Source: Clavaria fumosa
Taxonomy: Eukaryota; Basidiomycota; Agaricomycetes; Agaricales; Clavariaceae
DNA: 64,000 nucleotides
Assembly: GCA_951802425.1 (NCBI GenBank)
Contig: OX637804.1
Coordinates: forward strand, 1,178,001-1,242,000
Direction of reading: 5' to 3'
Each line of letters begins with the position of its first letter. Positions within the stretch are counted from its first letter, which is position 1. Below are positions 22,560-32,984 of this stretch, in pieces. The position numbers and the translations under genes are program-made. The notes below the pieces were generated by a model, which had not been told where the DNA came from, did not search any database, and worked only from the letters and a program-made list of their open reading frames with translations.

Positions 22560-25500
22560 GCGCACCCACCAAGGCGCCTGGCCCCCTATACCCAACTCAC
22601 CATAGTGTCATGGACTACAGTACTGGAAGTAGCTCGAATGTAGACAATTTACTTACAAAAATTACAAAAAGCAATAGTGTAGTACAGAAGTATGCCAAAA
22701 AGGAAAGCAGCCACGCTTCCCTGAGTATGGTGAATATTACTACACTCCGGAAAGAAAGCGAATCGGATTACTTTACGTATCATTATCTTCCAAATAATCT
22801 AGTTGAAATTCGTAGCATCTTCCACACACTTGGTGAGACTGGTGCGAAAATCGAAAATCCTGTAAAACCTCCGAAAACAGACATAATACCCTGTGCTGGC
22901 AGGAAATGCCTGGAAGTAGAAATCAGCCTTCGGCAAGGGATAAATGCCACCCCAGTCAAAGTACTAGCCCTGATTGACTCAGGCTGTACCATTTCTATCA
23001 TGGACCAGCAATGGGCTAAAGAGCAAAAACTCGTCACTACCCCATTGGCTAAACCCATGAGAGCCCGACTGGCAGACGGAAGTTGGAGTGCAAATGAAGC
23101 CACCAATTCCATAAGAACTACAGTGCTCATTGGCCAGCATCATGTTCAGGAAATGGAATTTCCCCTGTTCAATACTGGCTCGAGCAAAGTTTATTTGGGC
23201 TTTAATTGGTTGAAAAATAACCGCCCCCAAATAAACTGGGCAGAGCGCTGGATCTCACTCCCTAGATGGGATTCTTCTCCAGTGGCCACCATCGCAATAA
23301 ACGTGGTTGACGTTGACTTCCTCCCAGACCTAATGAAGGAGTTCCCCACTGTTTTTAGCGATGCCATATTCAAAAGGGGAGCTATAAGCCGACCTGGCTT
23401 TGATATGCACATAGATTTAAAGCCTGGTGCTCAACCCTTCAGGTCGAAACTGTACCCTATGAACCCCGAGCACACCCAGAAGTGCCAAGAGTATCTTGAT
23501 CAAGCTCTCGCACGAGGACATATTGAGGAATGTAGACATACAGAATGGTCATCACCCTTCTTCTTTAAAAAGGAAATGCAAAGGGATGGATCTTATAGAC
23601 TAAGACCCATAGTCGATTACATGAAGTTAAACGACTTGACTGTCAAGAACAGTTACCCTCTTCCTTTAATAAGGGACCTCGTCGATGGAATCGGCGATGA
23701 TGACCTTTTCACATTACTTGATGTGTTATGGGGGTTCCATAATATCCCTATGGATGAATGGTCACAGCTGCTTGCAGCTTTTTGCACAGTTTTCGGTAAC
23801 TATATACCGAAAGTCATGCAGTTTGGAATGTGCAATGCGCCTAGCCAATTCCAAGGCATGATGAACAAGGCGTTAGAAAAGGAAATCGCTACTGGACATG
23901 TGAAAGTATACGTCGACGACATACTTATTCACACTAAAAGTTCAGAAAAGGATTTCCACCGTTCCCTCGTGAGGCGAGTCCTCACAGCACTGCGACAATT
24001 TAGTTTGTGCGTGAGACCAGAGAAATGTGAATTTGAGGTTAACAGGACTACATACCTTGGATTGATTATATCCAAAGGGAAGATTGAACTGTCACCAAAG
24101 AAATGCAGTGGGATCCAGGATTGGCCCATCCCGAAAAACCTCAAAGAACTCCAAAAGTTCATAGGTCTCCTAAACTATTATAGGAGGTTCATCCCCAACT
24201 TCTCAAAGGTCACCAAACCCTTGCATGAGCTTACAGGGTTGGAACCTTGGGCCTGGACGCCCATACGCCAGGCAGCCTTCGAAGAGCTTAAAAGGCTCTT
24301 GATGAACCCCCCAGTGCTCCGTTCCCCACTCGAAAGAGGCCAGTTCCGAATCGAGTGTGATGCTAGTAACTATGCTACAGGTGCTGTTCTTTCGCAGAAA
24401 GACGAAAGCGGGAAGTGGCACCCCATAGATTACTTAAGCAAGGGAATGTCCTCCGCAGAGCGGAATTATGAGATTTACGATAAAGAACTGATGTCGATCA
24501 TCAGAGCTTTTTGTGAGTGGTCCAAGTGGCTTTTGTCACCGCCAGACCCTGTCGAGGTCTGGACCGACCACCAGAATCTCCTATATTTCCGGAAGCCTCA
24601 GAACCTCAATGGTAGACAGGCCAGATGGATGATGGAGCTCCAAAACTATAACTACACGCTCCATCACATAAAAGGAAAGAACAACGGCCATGCCGATCTT
24701 CTTTCCCGAAGGCCTGGACATGATGAGGGACATAACGACAATAAAGATGTCACCCTCATTAAACCCGAGCATCTGAGAGTCCGAAATATAGTATCGATTG
24801 GACCGGATTCCAATCTAGAAAAACAAATAAAAACTGCAACCAAGAAATCCCCTCCTACTGAAGTAGGACGATACTGGTTAGAAACCAGTGAGGGCTTCTG
24901 GATGCACAAAAACAGACTGTGGATTCCTCCGGACACGGCCCTCCGAGAGAGGATAATTTGGAGCCATCATGACACCCCGCTCGCAGGACACCCAGGTCCT
25001 GAGAGGACCCGTGAGCTAATTGAGCGTAATTACTGGTGGCAGGAACTCCGCCAGGATACCCTCAAGTACGCACATGCCTGCGACTGGTGTCAAAGAAATA
25101 AGGTGGACCGAACTAAGCGAGCTAATCCGCTCCACCCACACGCCATCCCACCTGGACCGTGGGAAGAAATCACATGGGACATAATTGGACCAATTCCTAA
25201 GTCCAAGTCCTATGATGGAATCTTAGTAATCGTAGACCGATTCACTAAGCGCCTCATACTGCAGGCAGTAAAAATGAAACTCACCACGGACGAGGCCTTG
25301 GCCATCCTCCGTGATAGAGTGTTCAGGGAGCATGGACTCCCTAAGAAAATAATCAGTGACAGAGACAGGAGGTTTACCTCCGCGCTCATCACTGCCTTTT
25401 ACAAAGCCATGGGGATTCAGGCAAATCCCTCCACGGCTTATCGTCCGCAGACAGACGGACAGTCTGAGCGGACCAATCAGGAAATCGAGACTTTCCTGAG

Positions 25501-25873
25501 ACATTACATTACACACCGCCAGGACGATTGGACAACTTGGCTGCCTACAGCCGAGTTCTCTTATAATGACAAGGTGAACTCCGCGACGGGGTATACACCT
25601 TTCTATTTAGACTTTGGGAGACACCCTTGGAAAGGGGAAATCTCAAAGAAGTCCACCGACGTACCACATGTGGATAAACTCGTCGAGGACTTACTAGAGG
25701 CTAGAGAGAAAGCTAGACTTTCCCTCGAAAAGGCAGCGGAGCAAATGAAGCTCCAGTACGACCAACATAGGAAGACAGCCCTTGTATATAAAAAAGGAGA
25801 TTTGGTCTGGCTAGACGCCAAGAACCTTAAACTCCCCAAGGGCCTAACCCCTAAATTGGCAGGGAAGAGAGTA
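22463..25873 (+). CDS. Gypsy I Pol (PR-RT-RH-IN), C-terminally truncated
   Basis: The pol frame is open from about 22463 in the -1 frame relative to gag and has no ATG at its start, so it needs frameshifting or an internal start. In order it holds protease (ALIDSGCTISIMD), reverse transcriptase (RLRPIVDYMKLND, FTLLDV with the first Asp, VKVYVDDILI), RNase H (IECDASNYATGAVL, YDKELMSIIRAF), integrase zinc finger (HPGPERTRELIERNYWW, CDWCQRNK) and the catalytic core WDIIGP, ISDRDRRF, QSERTNQE, so D, D, E are present. The frame stops matching after GLTPKLAGKR at 25873, where the short-LTR unit begins. The GPY/F and any chromodomain are missing. The open frame runs on to 26005 through foreign sequence. 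The order marks Ty3/gypsy. Confidence 0.9.
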
Positions 25874-26490
25874 TGTGAGGATCACGGGCCATCCTCACAT
25901 AAACGGTTGTGCTATATAAGGTCCGCCAGGCATGGTCAAGGGATTGACCATTGCTGCCCTTTTAGTGCAGCGGGTTGGAGCGTTGTTGGCGGACACGTGA
26001 CGTAATTCCTAACAAAATGGTCAATCACAAAGGGTCTTGGTTCGACTCCCGCATGGGTGCAATTGTTAGAGGTGATGGCCAGAGAATTTCCCCTGCGCCT
26101 ATACCCTCCCTCCCAAAGGGGAGAGGACCCCTGGTAGTGCTCTGTGGCATGTGGCAGATGGCACACGGTACCAGGGAGCGTCAACGGTTGTATGCAAAGG
26201 GACACGTAATGGTGAACTATGCGGGTACCCCGGAACCTTCTGATCCTAAAGCAAGCCTGGGTCCAGCTGAGCCGGCTGGCCGCTGCTTGGGGGCTACTGT
26301 AGGCAATCCGACACACACCCGGAGTAGTGTGTACCTAATGGGGGGGTAATGTGAGGATCACGGGCCATCCTCACATAAACGGTTGTGCTATATAAGGTCC
26401 GCCAGGCATGGTCAAGGGATTGACCATTGCTGCCCTTTTAGTGCAGCGGGTTGGAGCGTTGTTGGCGGACACGTGACATAATTCCTAACA
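25874..26490 (+). mobile_element. TRIM-like unit: two 141-bp LTRs around 335 bp
   Basis: LTRs 25874-26014 and 26350-26490 differ at one of 141 positions (GACGTAATT versus GACATAATT). Each begins TGTGAGGATCAC, ends CCTAACA, and carries a TATATAA (25913-25919). One base after the first LTR, AATGGTCAATC (26016-26026) is the exact reverse complement of GATTGACCATT (25942-25952), which lies 29 bp after the TATA start: a Tf1/sushi-type self-priming site. GGGGGGGTAA precedes the second LTR as a polypurine tract. No protein is encoded. No 5-bp duplication flanks the unit itself; its right end instead shares CAAGC with the left end of gypsy I. Confidence 0.75.
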
Positions 26491-26639
26491 CAAGCCTAAG
26501 GCTAATCCATAAATTGGATAGTCTTAATCTAAGTCAAGTGTGTCTTAATCTCTTGTGTCTGAATGTGTCTTATTCACCATTTTAAGACAGTTTAAGTAAT
26601 AATAAGACAAATTCAGAGATTTCCCCTTTTCCTGATGTG

Positions 26640-26757
26640 AGATGTGGGCGAAGCAATGGTAAACTAGAGGCTAGTTACGGGCAAGCTGGGGACGGACAAA
26701 TCAATAGGACTTGTCCGGGCCCAGACTGGGTGTGCCGGGGGAGCGACAGGACCGCCC
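26640..26757 (-). repeat. YR element repeat B1, proximal part
   Basis: It continues the repeat interrupted at 15510 and matches 15021-15138 with one substitution. The recombinase gene ends just beyond it. Confidence 0.85.
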
Positions 26758-27390
26758 AAATACGAGCCAACAGGCGATGACGTGCGGGAGCGGAGACGGC
26801 ACCCCCCAACCCGACAGGGCGCCGGGTGGCGAGGAGAGAACACGACGGGTAATCCAGCTCGCTCCAGGGGGCTGGAATTGGAGTCCTCGAGGTGGATGCG
26901 GGCCAGCGAGTCCAAGGATCGCCAGTAAGCTAGGAAAGCATCGGATTCCCACCGGCCAAGTGACTTGACAATGTCCGGGGGGAGGCCCCGCAGGAGAAGC
27001 TCTGTCGTACCCCCGATCCGAAAGCTGTGGCCCGGGAAGACATAAGACTCGCCATTCGCAGCCCAAACAGCATTACACCAGCTCAGCAGCTTTTTCTTGG
27101 TCAGAATTTGCCACCTCCCACTGGCGCAGTATGCAAACAGGGGCAGGTTCGCGGGGCCGTCATTTATAGACAGGATTTTAGCTCACTCTTCCAAGGAGCA
27201 TCTGCGAAGATATGCAGCGCTCGCATCTGGCCATGGCAATGCCAGTCGTTGAGCCGGCGCTGTAGTCGCAGAGCAGGCCTTCCGAAGCAGGCAGCCGGTT
27301 TTGCATTGGGACACCCCTACTGGAGCACCTCTCCAGATATGAGGCGATGCTGCGGTTGTAGATCCGGCGTGTCGAGTCTGCCCAAGACAC
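26686..27390 (-). pseudogene. Tyrosine recombinase of the YR retrotransposon, frameshifted
   Basis: YR enzymes integrate the circular DNA form of DIRS-like retrotransposons. On the minus strand 27390-27180 encodes WADSTRRIYNRSIASYLERC and ASEGLLCDYSA, the SAM-like N-terminal domain. After a frame change, 27058-26885 encodes FPGHSFRIGGTTELLLRG, then PPDIVKSLGRWESDAFLAYW, with the catalytic HxxR of box II and the Trp, Asp, Tyr pattern expected near the nucleophile. The linking part with the first catalytic Arg is not continuous in one frame, and whether that reflects introns or decay is unclear. Its place next to B1 fits the 3' end of the element. It is called a pseudogene because at least one shift or unplaced intron is needed. 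Confidence 0.72.
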
Positions 27391-27491
27391 GGCAAGGGTC
27401 GTCGTGACGCCCCTGCGCTGCCTGCCCTCATGCTGACCGGCTGCCGAGCCAATGCTTCGAATTGACTGACCATGATGGCGGCGAGGGCGGC

Positions 27492-27629
27492 GGCCATGAT
27501 TGACGCAGAGGGTGACAGTGGCATCGTCGTGAGCAACGAAGAGGGTGGCTGCGCACCTCCGGCCATGATTGACGCAGAGGGTGACAGTGGCATCGTCGCG
27601 AGCAACGAAGAGGGTGGCCGCGCACCTCC
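27492..27629. repeat. Tandem duplication, 2 x 69 bp
   Basis: GGCCATGATTGACGCAGAGG and the following bases recur exactly 69 bp later with two C/T differences (GTCGTGAGC versus GTCGCGAGC; GGCTGCGC versus GGCCGCGC). It lies upstream of the recombinase N-terminal segment in the YR element. Confidence 0.9.
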
Positions 27630-28087
27630 CTTATTCCACAAACGGCAGTGTGGCTGGCACAACATGGGCAAAGCTTCTGGGACACGGAGCAATTAGAACA
27701 CAGACAAGGATTCTACAAAATCATAAGACGGTGCCAGAGGGTGTTGAGACTAAGGTAGCGCCAATAAAAACAATTCTAAGGTAGTCTGCTAACTCAAAAC
27801 ATGCTGTGGGGAGACAATGACGACGAGACGATGACTGAGGCGCAGGGGTGAGGCAGCGAAAGGGGACCAGGGCGGCTGGCGGTGAGGCAGCGAAAGGGGA
27901 CCAACGGGCGGCTGGCGGACTGGACGAAAAGGGCATGCGACGAGCCCCAAGCGCCGAGTTAACGCTGGGCGGCATGTCCCACGAACAGGTGTAGACCTGA
28001 TGGTATCCTCAGAGGGAAGGGGGGCCAGGGGCCAGAGGGAAGCACACTGCGCGAGCGGTCGTCCGCCGGGTTATGTGCTGACGGGAT

Positions 28088-29383
28088 TCATAGCACACAA
28101 AGCCGCAGGTCGTGCTCGTAGAGGAGTGGCAGAGCACGGCGCAGGACCGCGTTCTGCTGGGTTCTGCGGGACCGACCGGCAGCGAAGGCGAGAATGACCC
28201 TCCGGTTGTCGACCAGCACAGCCAGTACCAGCGCCACCATCTCCGCCCAGCCTATCTGGTGACCGTCCAGCTGCCAGCCTTTCTGGAGACCCCAAGCAAG
28301 CGAAGCAAGCCGCGAAGGCATACAGGGAGGGTAGACGTGTGCGGGTTGATGGAATTACTACCGAGCAGCGGCCCACGGGTGCAGGTTGATGGGATTACTA
28401 CCGAGCAGCGGTTCAGGGAGCCACCCGGACTTCCAGGCCAATAGCTTCTCCAGGAACTTCACTCGTCTGGAGACCAGGATCGAAACAGACTTGTCCTGCA
28501 AGCAGCCGTGTCCCAGATCATCGATTCATCATATGGGTAAGACCACGGACCGGATGGGGACGCCTCTAGGGGGTGACGCCAGAAAGGAAATCGTCTGCCC
28601 GCTTCAAGATGAAGTGGACACCCCGTGAGAGAAGAATCGCCTTCGCTGCGTCCGCACAGCATCCGACAATCCTGCTGGAGCTCACGCAGCCGAAGCAGCA
28701 GCATTGGAAATGCGACGTGTCAATTTCGGAGCATGGGAAGGAGTCATCAGGTGGAGTTTTGACATCGAAACGACCCTCAGCAGGGAGGTCCTGTACGAGC
28801 CATACCTGGCAAGGAAGAGGGCCAGGTGGAGGGGGGAGTAGCGGCCAAGTGCCAACTCCTTATTAATTTGAGTAGTAACGAACAGTTCATGCTCCCAAGT
28901 TGCATGAACTAGAGCCGCAGCCCTGGCCTGTGCCGATGAACCGAACACACACAGTCTGGCCAATCGGGCCCGCACACATAGCAGACACCGGGCGAGGCGC
29001 GGAGCAGGCCACGCCCCCGAAAGGACAGCTGGCCTGACAGGCTGGATGCCCAGCTGTTCAGAGAGGCGCACACATGAGCAACCAACAATATGCACCCAAA
29101 CAACTTCATGGAATGTTGCCGGAGAGAAGCTCCTGGGTCGGGAGACCCACAAAGTACAGATGTGAATGCCATATTCTAAATACAGAACAAACTTCGGTTT
29201 GAAGTCCCCCCTCGCCTGGATCTGGGCGAAATGGGCCCGGAAAGCCTCAGGGATCGTCAACCGGCTTAGAGAGGTGAGGTGCCCGGCGACATAGGCGCAG
29301 AAGCGGGGGCCACGATTCCAACTAGTCACTAAGCGACATGTCGGGCCCAGCAGCCAAGTCTGAGGCCAGTTCACAGGCCTCAT
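28088..29383 (-). pseudogene. DIRS-type reverse transcriptase/RNase H fragments
   Basis: On the minus strand a segment at about 28865-28720 reads NKELALGRYSPLHLALFLAR, then YRTSLLRVV, similar to the start of the RT domain in DIRS-like elements (ELSLGRYSGP, FRTSPLGVVPK in type). Near 28500-28430 a stretch RVKFLEKLLAW fits the RT thumb region, and 28321-28090 reads IGWAEMVALVLAV, AAGRSRRTQQNAVLRRALPL and LWIPSAHNPAD, which fits the RNase H region of the same class. Several stops and frame changes separate these, and the RT catalytic core with its YxDD-like motif was not found. The upstream part of the frame (29383-28900, LVTSWNRGPRFCAYVAGHL and beyond) is typical of Agaricomycete YR elements but of unknown role. 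Confidence 0.6.
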
Positions 29384-29599
29384 TCACGAGGGCGGAGAGG
29401 GGGATGTGAGAGCTCCGGCTTTCCTCGAGGATCCCGACAATCCCCAGGTGGTCTGCGACGGCGTGAGCCTCGAGTTGGACTCCAACAAGCCCGGCCGGTA
29501 AGGCGTGGCGAGTCGCTGCGACTGGCCCTATCCAGCCATGGGGAGACTCAAATGAGGGTCGGCGGCCAGAACAGGGCACGGGTCTGCAGCAGAAGAGGC

Positions 29600-30506
29600 G
29601 ACTGGAGCAGGACGACAGAGGATCCGAGGCCTCAGAGGACGGTCGTTTTACTCATGCGTTGGCTTGGTCTGCGGACACTGGTTCAGAGGTAGGCATGTGC
29701 GACACAGCGGGTCCCGGCGCGGCCAGGGGTGCAGCAGACCTGGCTGCAGATGATCCTGGCCGAGGTGTTGGATTGCTCCCCGGAGGCCTGAGGTGCGATG
29801 GTACTGGCGCCAGCCGGCGGAACTGCTGGAGCGCCAGGATGCGGGTCTGGATGGCCAGGCGAGGACGGAGGACAACCAGACCCAGGGGCGACCATGCGTG
29901 GGGGCCCGGTCTGCGGACACTGGGGAGCGGAGGTTGGCATGTGCGACACAGCGGGTCCCGGCACGGCCAGGGGGTGCAGCAGACCCGGCTGCAGCGAACA
30001 CCGGATGGCCGAGAACCTGGCCAAGGGTGAGGGCAGACCCAGGCACTGGATCAGCAGGGACCTCAGAAGCCTGAGGTGTTCCGCCGGGTATGCGGGTCCG
30101 GATGGACAGGCGAGGACGGAGGACGACCAGACCCAGGCGCGACTGGGTTCATCCGGGCCCGGCGGGGCGGAGACGAAGGAGGGGCTGACGTGAGGGCACG
30201 GGCCCCAGCATCCCGAGAGGGAGGTGCGGCGGAAGTAGAAGGAGGGGCAGCGGCAGATGCAGGGGGACCCCAGTCCGCACTGGGAGGATCCCCCCCAGGG
30301 ACTGAAGGATACTCAGCAGCTAATCTGCGGAAATGGCCACGTGCGGGGGCAGAACCTGCACTGCCAGAGGGGCAGGGAGAGACGCAAGCGATGCGAAAGA
30401 GCCGGGCGCGGCTTGGGGATGCGGCTGCGAGTGGCCCTGACTGAGGCGCCGGATTGTCAGCCTCACTGCCTCCGCAAAGACAGGTGCAGGGGGACCCCAG
30501 TCGCAC
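29600..30506 (-). pseudogene. Degenerate gag-like region of the YR element, copy
   Basis: Minus-strand frames rich in Pro, Ala and Gly contain ALTLGQVLGHPVFA and, near 30450-30400, FAEAVRLTIRRLSQGHSQ. The latter segment (30333-30505) is nearly identical to 42523-42690, so part of the first ORF is present twice about 12 kb apart. Internal reiterations such as GGTCTGCGGACACTG occur near 29670 and 29910. No complete frame is present. Confidence 0.5.
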
Positions 30507-30719
30507 TGGGAGGATCCCCCCCCAGGGACTGAAGGATACTTGGCAGCTAGCTGGCCCAGACAGCGGAAGCCCAACATCAGGAAAAAGAACCCCCAGCAGT
30601 AGACATCAGCATAGACTATGTAGACTACACAGCCTGTATAGACTGCTGTAGCATATGTAGTGAGAAAAATAGTAATACATAGAAGGTATGGATTACTATA
30701 TAGCATGCAATAGACTGGG

Positions 30720-31155
30720 TAGCATATTATGAGTGCATTGTAGTAATGGTAGTAGAGCCTATGTACTATGTTGAGCCTAGTAGCATATTATGAGTGCATT
30801 GTAGTCATGGTAGTAGAGCCTATGTACTATGTTGAGCCTAGTAGCATATTATGAGTGCATTGTAGTCACAGTAGTAGAGCCTATGTACTATGTTGAGCCT
30901 AGTAGCATATTATGAGTGCATTGTAGTTACAGTAGTAGAGCCTATGTACTATGTTGAGCCTAGTAGCATATTATGAGTGCATTGTAGTTACAGTAGTAGA
31001 GCCTATGTACTATGTTGAGCCTAGTAGCATATTATGAGTGCATTGTAGTTACAGTAGTAGAGCCTATGTACTATGTTGAGCCTAGTAGCATATTATGAGT
31101 GCATAGTAGTAATAGTAGTAGAGCCAATGTACTATGTTGAGCCTAGTAGCAACTA
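30720..31155 (+). repeat. 61-bp minisatellite, seven units
   Basis: Units starting TAGCATATTATGAGTGCATT begin at 30720, 30781, 30842, 30903, 30964, 31025 and 31086, a constant 61-bp period, with a partial eighth from 31147. Differences between units are a few substitutions (GTAATGGTAG, GTCATGGTAG, GTTACAGTAG). There are no unique spacers, so it is not a CRISPR-like array. Confidence 0.95.
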
Positions 31156-31384
31156 GTGATAGTGCTGTTGGGTAGGATAGTAAGCCTTTGTACTACATTG
31201 AATTGACAGCACAGATGTTGTCATGATTATGATATAATCAGGAGCTGAGTGGAGGTGAGGTGAATTCCAGTGCAAGGTTGAAGCAATAAACTCATGAGTG
31301 TTTCAGCAGGCTATAGATTAGGATCAAAATGAACAATTCATGATATTGTGCAGTATATGACAAGTACATAGAGTAGTCTCTTTT

Positions 31385-31680
31385 TGTTAGGATTGCTTAC
31401 ATAAGCCATCCCAAAGAGGAGTTGTGGAGAAACTGGGGGAGGAGGGTTGTTGGAAGGTCACATGACCTGTGGCTGGGGTCAGATTACATAATCGTAAGAT
31501 CACATGACCTGGAGCCTGGGCATGTCACATGATCCAAGGGTCTGAGAGCATGGGAACACCAGCAAATGCTGAAGCATTTGGTATATATACCTTTGCTTTT
31601 CCTCTTTTGTACTCTTTCCCCCTTATGTTAGTATTGTTGTCATGACCTTACATTTAAGTTGTGTGAGACCCAGTCTGATA
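31385..31680 (+). mobile_element. Decayed solo LTR of the gypsy II family
   Basis: The 296-bp sequence starts TGTTAGGATTGC and ends CAGTCTGATA, aligning along its length with the 290-bp LTRs of gypsy II. It is flanked by the perfect 5-bp duplication CTTTT (31380-31384 and 31681-31685). Nearly every CG in the intact LTR reads TG or CA here, for example GCGTTCGCTATA versus GCATTTGGTATA. No internal element sequence adjoins it. Confidence 0.92.
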
Positions 31681-32984
31681 CTTTTGGACTAAAATTGTTA
31701 CAAAGATTTGTACTCCATAAATGAATGCATATCAGTATACTTGTTGAGATAAAATTGAGCTGCTGAATGAAGAGCATTATTTCTGGTCCATGAGATAGGT
31801 ACATCTGCTGATCCAAAGTGAGGAATCAACAGACAACTGTGCCAAATTTGCAGAATTTTGTCAAGTAGACAAAATAATCTGATACATGCCAGTTGCTAGA
31901 TCAAAGCTTGTAAGTGGTCTGTACCAGTGAACATATGCTAAAGGATGTGGTACTATGCCCAGGCGCATCAGCAAAACAGCTTGGCTAAATGTAAGTATGG
32001 ACTGGTATGGACTGGTGTGTAACACCCCAAGTTGTCTTGGGGTATTACATACCAGTCCATACCTCTCTACTGTACCATTTCATTCAATTGACCAGGTGGT
32101 GTGATGCATTCCTCTGGTCAAATTTTGAATTGACTGAAAGTAGAAGTCAAGTGTGACATGAGGGATAATTGACTGCCCCTCCACCAGTATATATTAGGTA
32201 ACTGTCACCCAAAAAGGGAATTTCACCTTACAAATTGACCAATTCCTCAAATGATGTGTGACCAGTGTGATTTTTGGCCAATTTGGGGAGGTGCATGATG
32301 CATGACAGGTCAATTGAATGAAATGGACAGTATACTGACAACTTAGCTGAGCTGTTTTGCTGATGAGATGCTTTGGAAGATCAAAAATCTTGCTACATGA
32401 AGACCTAGTTGAAGTTGACATCAAATTGTAGACAATTGATAGCCTTAGACTAACCTTTTAATCCATCCTCTTTCCACTGTGATTTGTTCTCAATGATCAA
32501 GGTAGTGTCAAAGCATGGTGGAGTTGCTGGCTTGCATGGTCCATTAGAATGGCCAGGCATTCCATGAATCTGATATAACTGTTCATCAGCTTGGGGCTTG
32601 GATGGCAACTTGACAGTAATATATTTATACATATCAAATCAATCATGATAGTTTGGATCAATATGATCTCTTCCAAAAGATTGCTCCAAAAAGGTGTTCA
32701 AAGCTTGGATAAAGCTAGGCACCCATCTATCTTGGTAAACCAGCACAGAAAATATCAATTAATTTTTTTGACATATCCACATTAATCTACAGATCAAGTA
32801 GTGTCTTATGAAAAAAAAAATCTTGAGAATTGCTTGAGAATTGACTGAGAAATGGGCCAGAACATTTGTGGGTCACTGATTTGGTAAGCTTATGGCTGTA
32901 CTTGTGGCATGGTGGGAATTGCCGTCCCAGAAAGTCGTCACATGCTCTGTGTTGAACTTGTCGTTCTCTCTGCCTCCCACCATC

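Larger units (their letters stand above)
17966..26490 (+). mobile_element. Ty3/gypsy element I with non-matching ends
   Basis: It inserted into the terminal-inverted-repeat element. The left end starts TGTAAGGATAATCG and the right end finishes CCTAACA; both are flanked by the perfect 5-bp duplication CAAGC (17961-17965 and 26491-26495), the size expected for Ty3/gypsy. Inside are a long leader, gag, and pol truncated within the integrase at about 25873, followed by a 617-bp unit of two short LTRs. The left terminus does not match either of those LTRs, so the integrated molecule appears chimeric. No intact 3' copy of the left terminal sequence is present. Confidence 0.75.
15511..26637. mobile_element. 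Terminal-inverted-repeat element interrupting B1
   Basis: The left end CATCAGGAAGAAGGGAAATC and the right end, read on the minus strand, CATCAGGAAAAGGGGAAATC form a near-perfect terminal inverted repeat extending to TCTCTGA. It is flanked by TG on both sides, while the uninterrupted copy (15018-15022) has a single TG, so the insertion is precise with a 2-bp duplication. Subterminal zones on both sides are rich in AAGACA/TGTCTT and CTTAG motifs, typical of DNA-transposon ends. Without the nested gypsy element it would be about 2.6 kb and encodes no recognisable transposase, only GC-rich trinucleotide arrays. It is therefore read as a non-autonomous DNA transposon. The superfamily is not clear from a TG duplication. 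Confidence 0.7.
30540..32984. other. CpG-depleted, gene-free tract
   Basis: Only a handful of CG dinucleotides are visible in this 2.4-kb stretch, whereas flanking DNA is rich in them. It holds the 61-bp minisatellite and a decayed solo LTR. Open frames are short. The TA-rich, TG/CA-rich composition fits loss of CpG by deamination of methylated cytosine. Confidence 0.7.

Noticed and set aside
25955..26060. Complete tRNA gene
   Set aside because: A and B boxes fit but the T stem and acceptor pairings fail and the A box lies in an LTR; kept only as a pol III-like finding.
30720..31155. CRISPR-like array
   Set aside because: 61-bp units abut directly with no unique spacers; it is a minisatellite in a eukaryotic genome.
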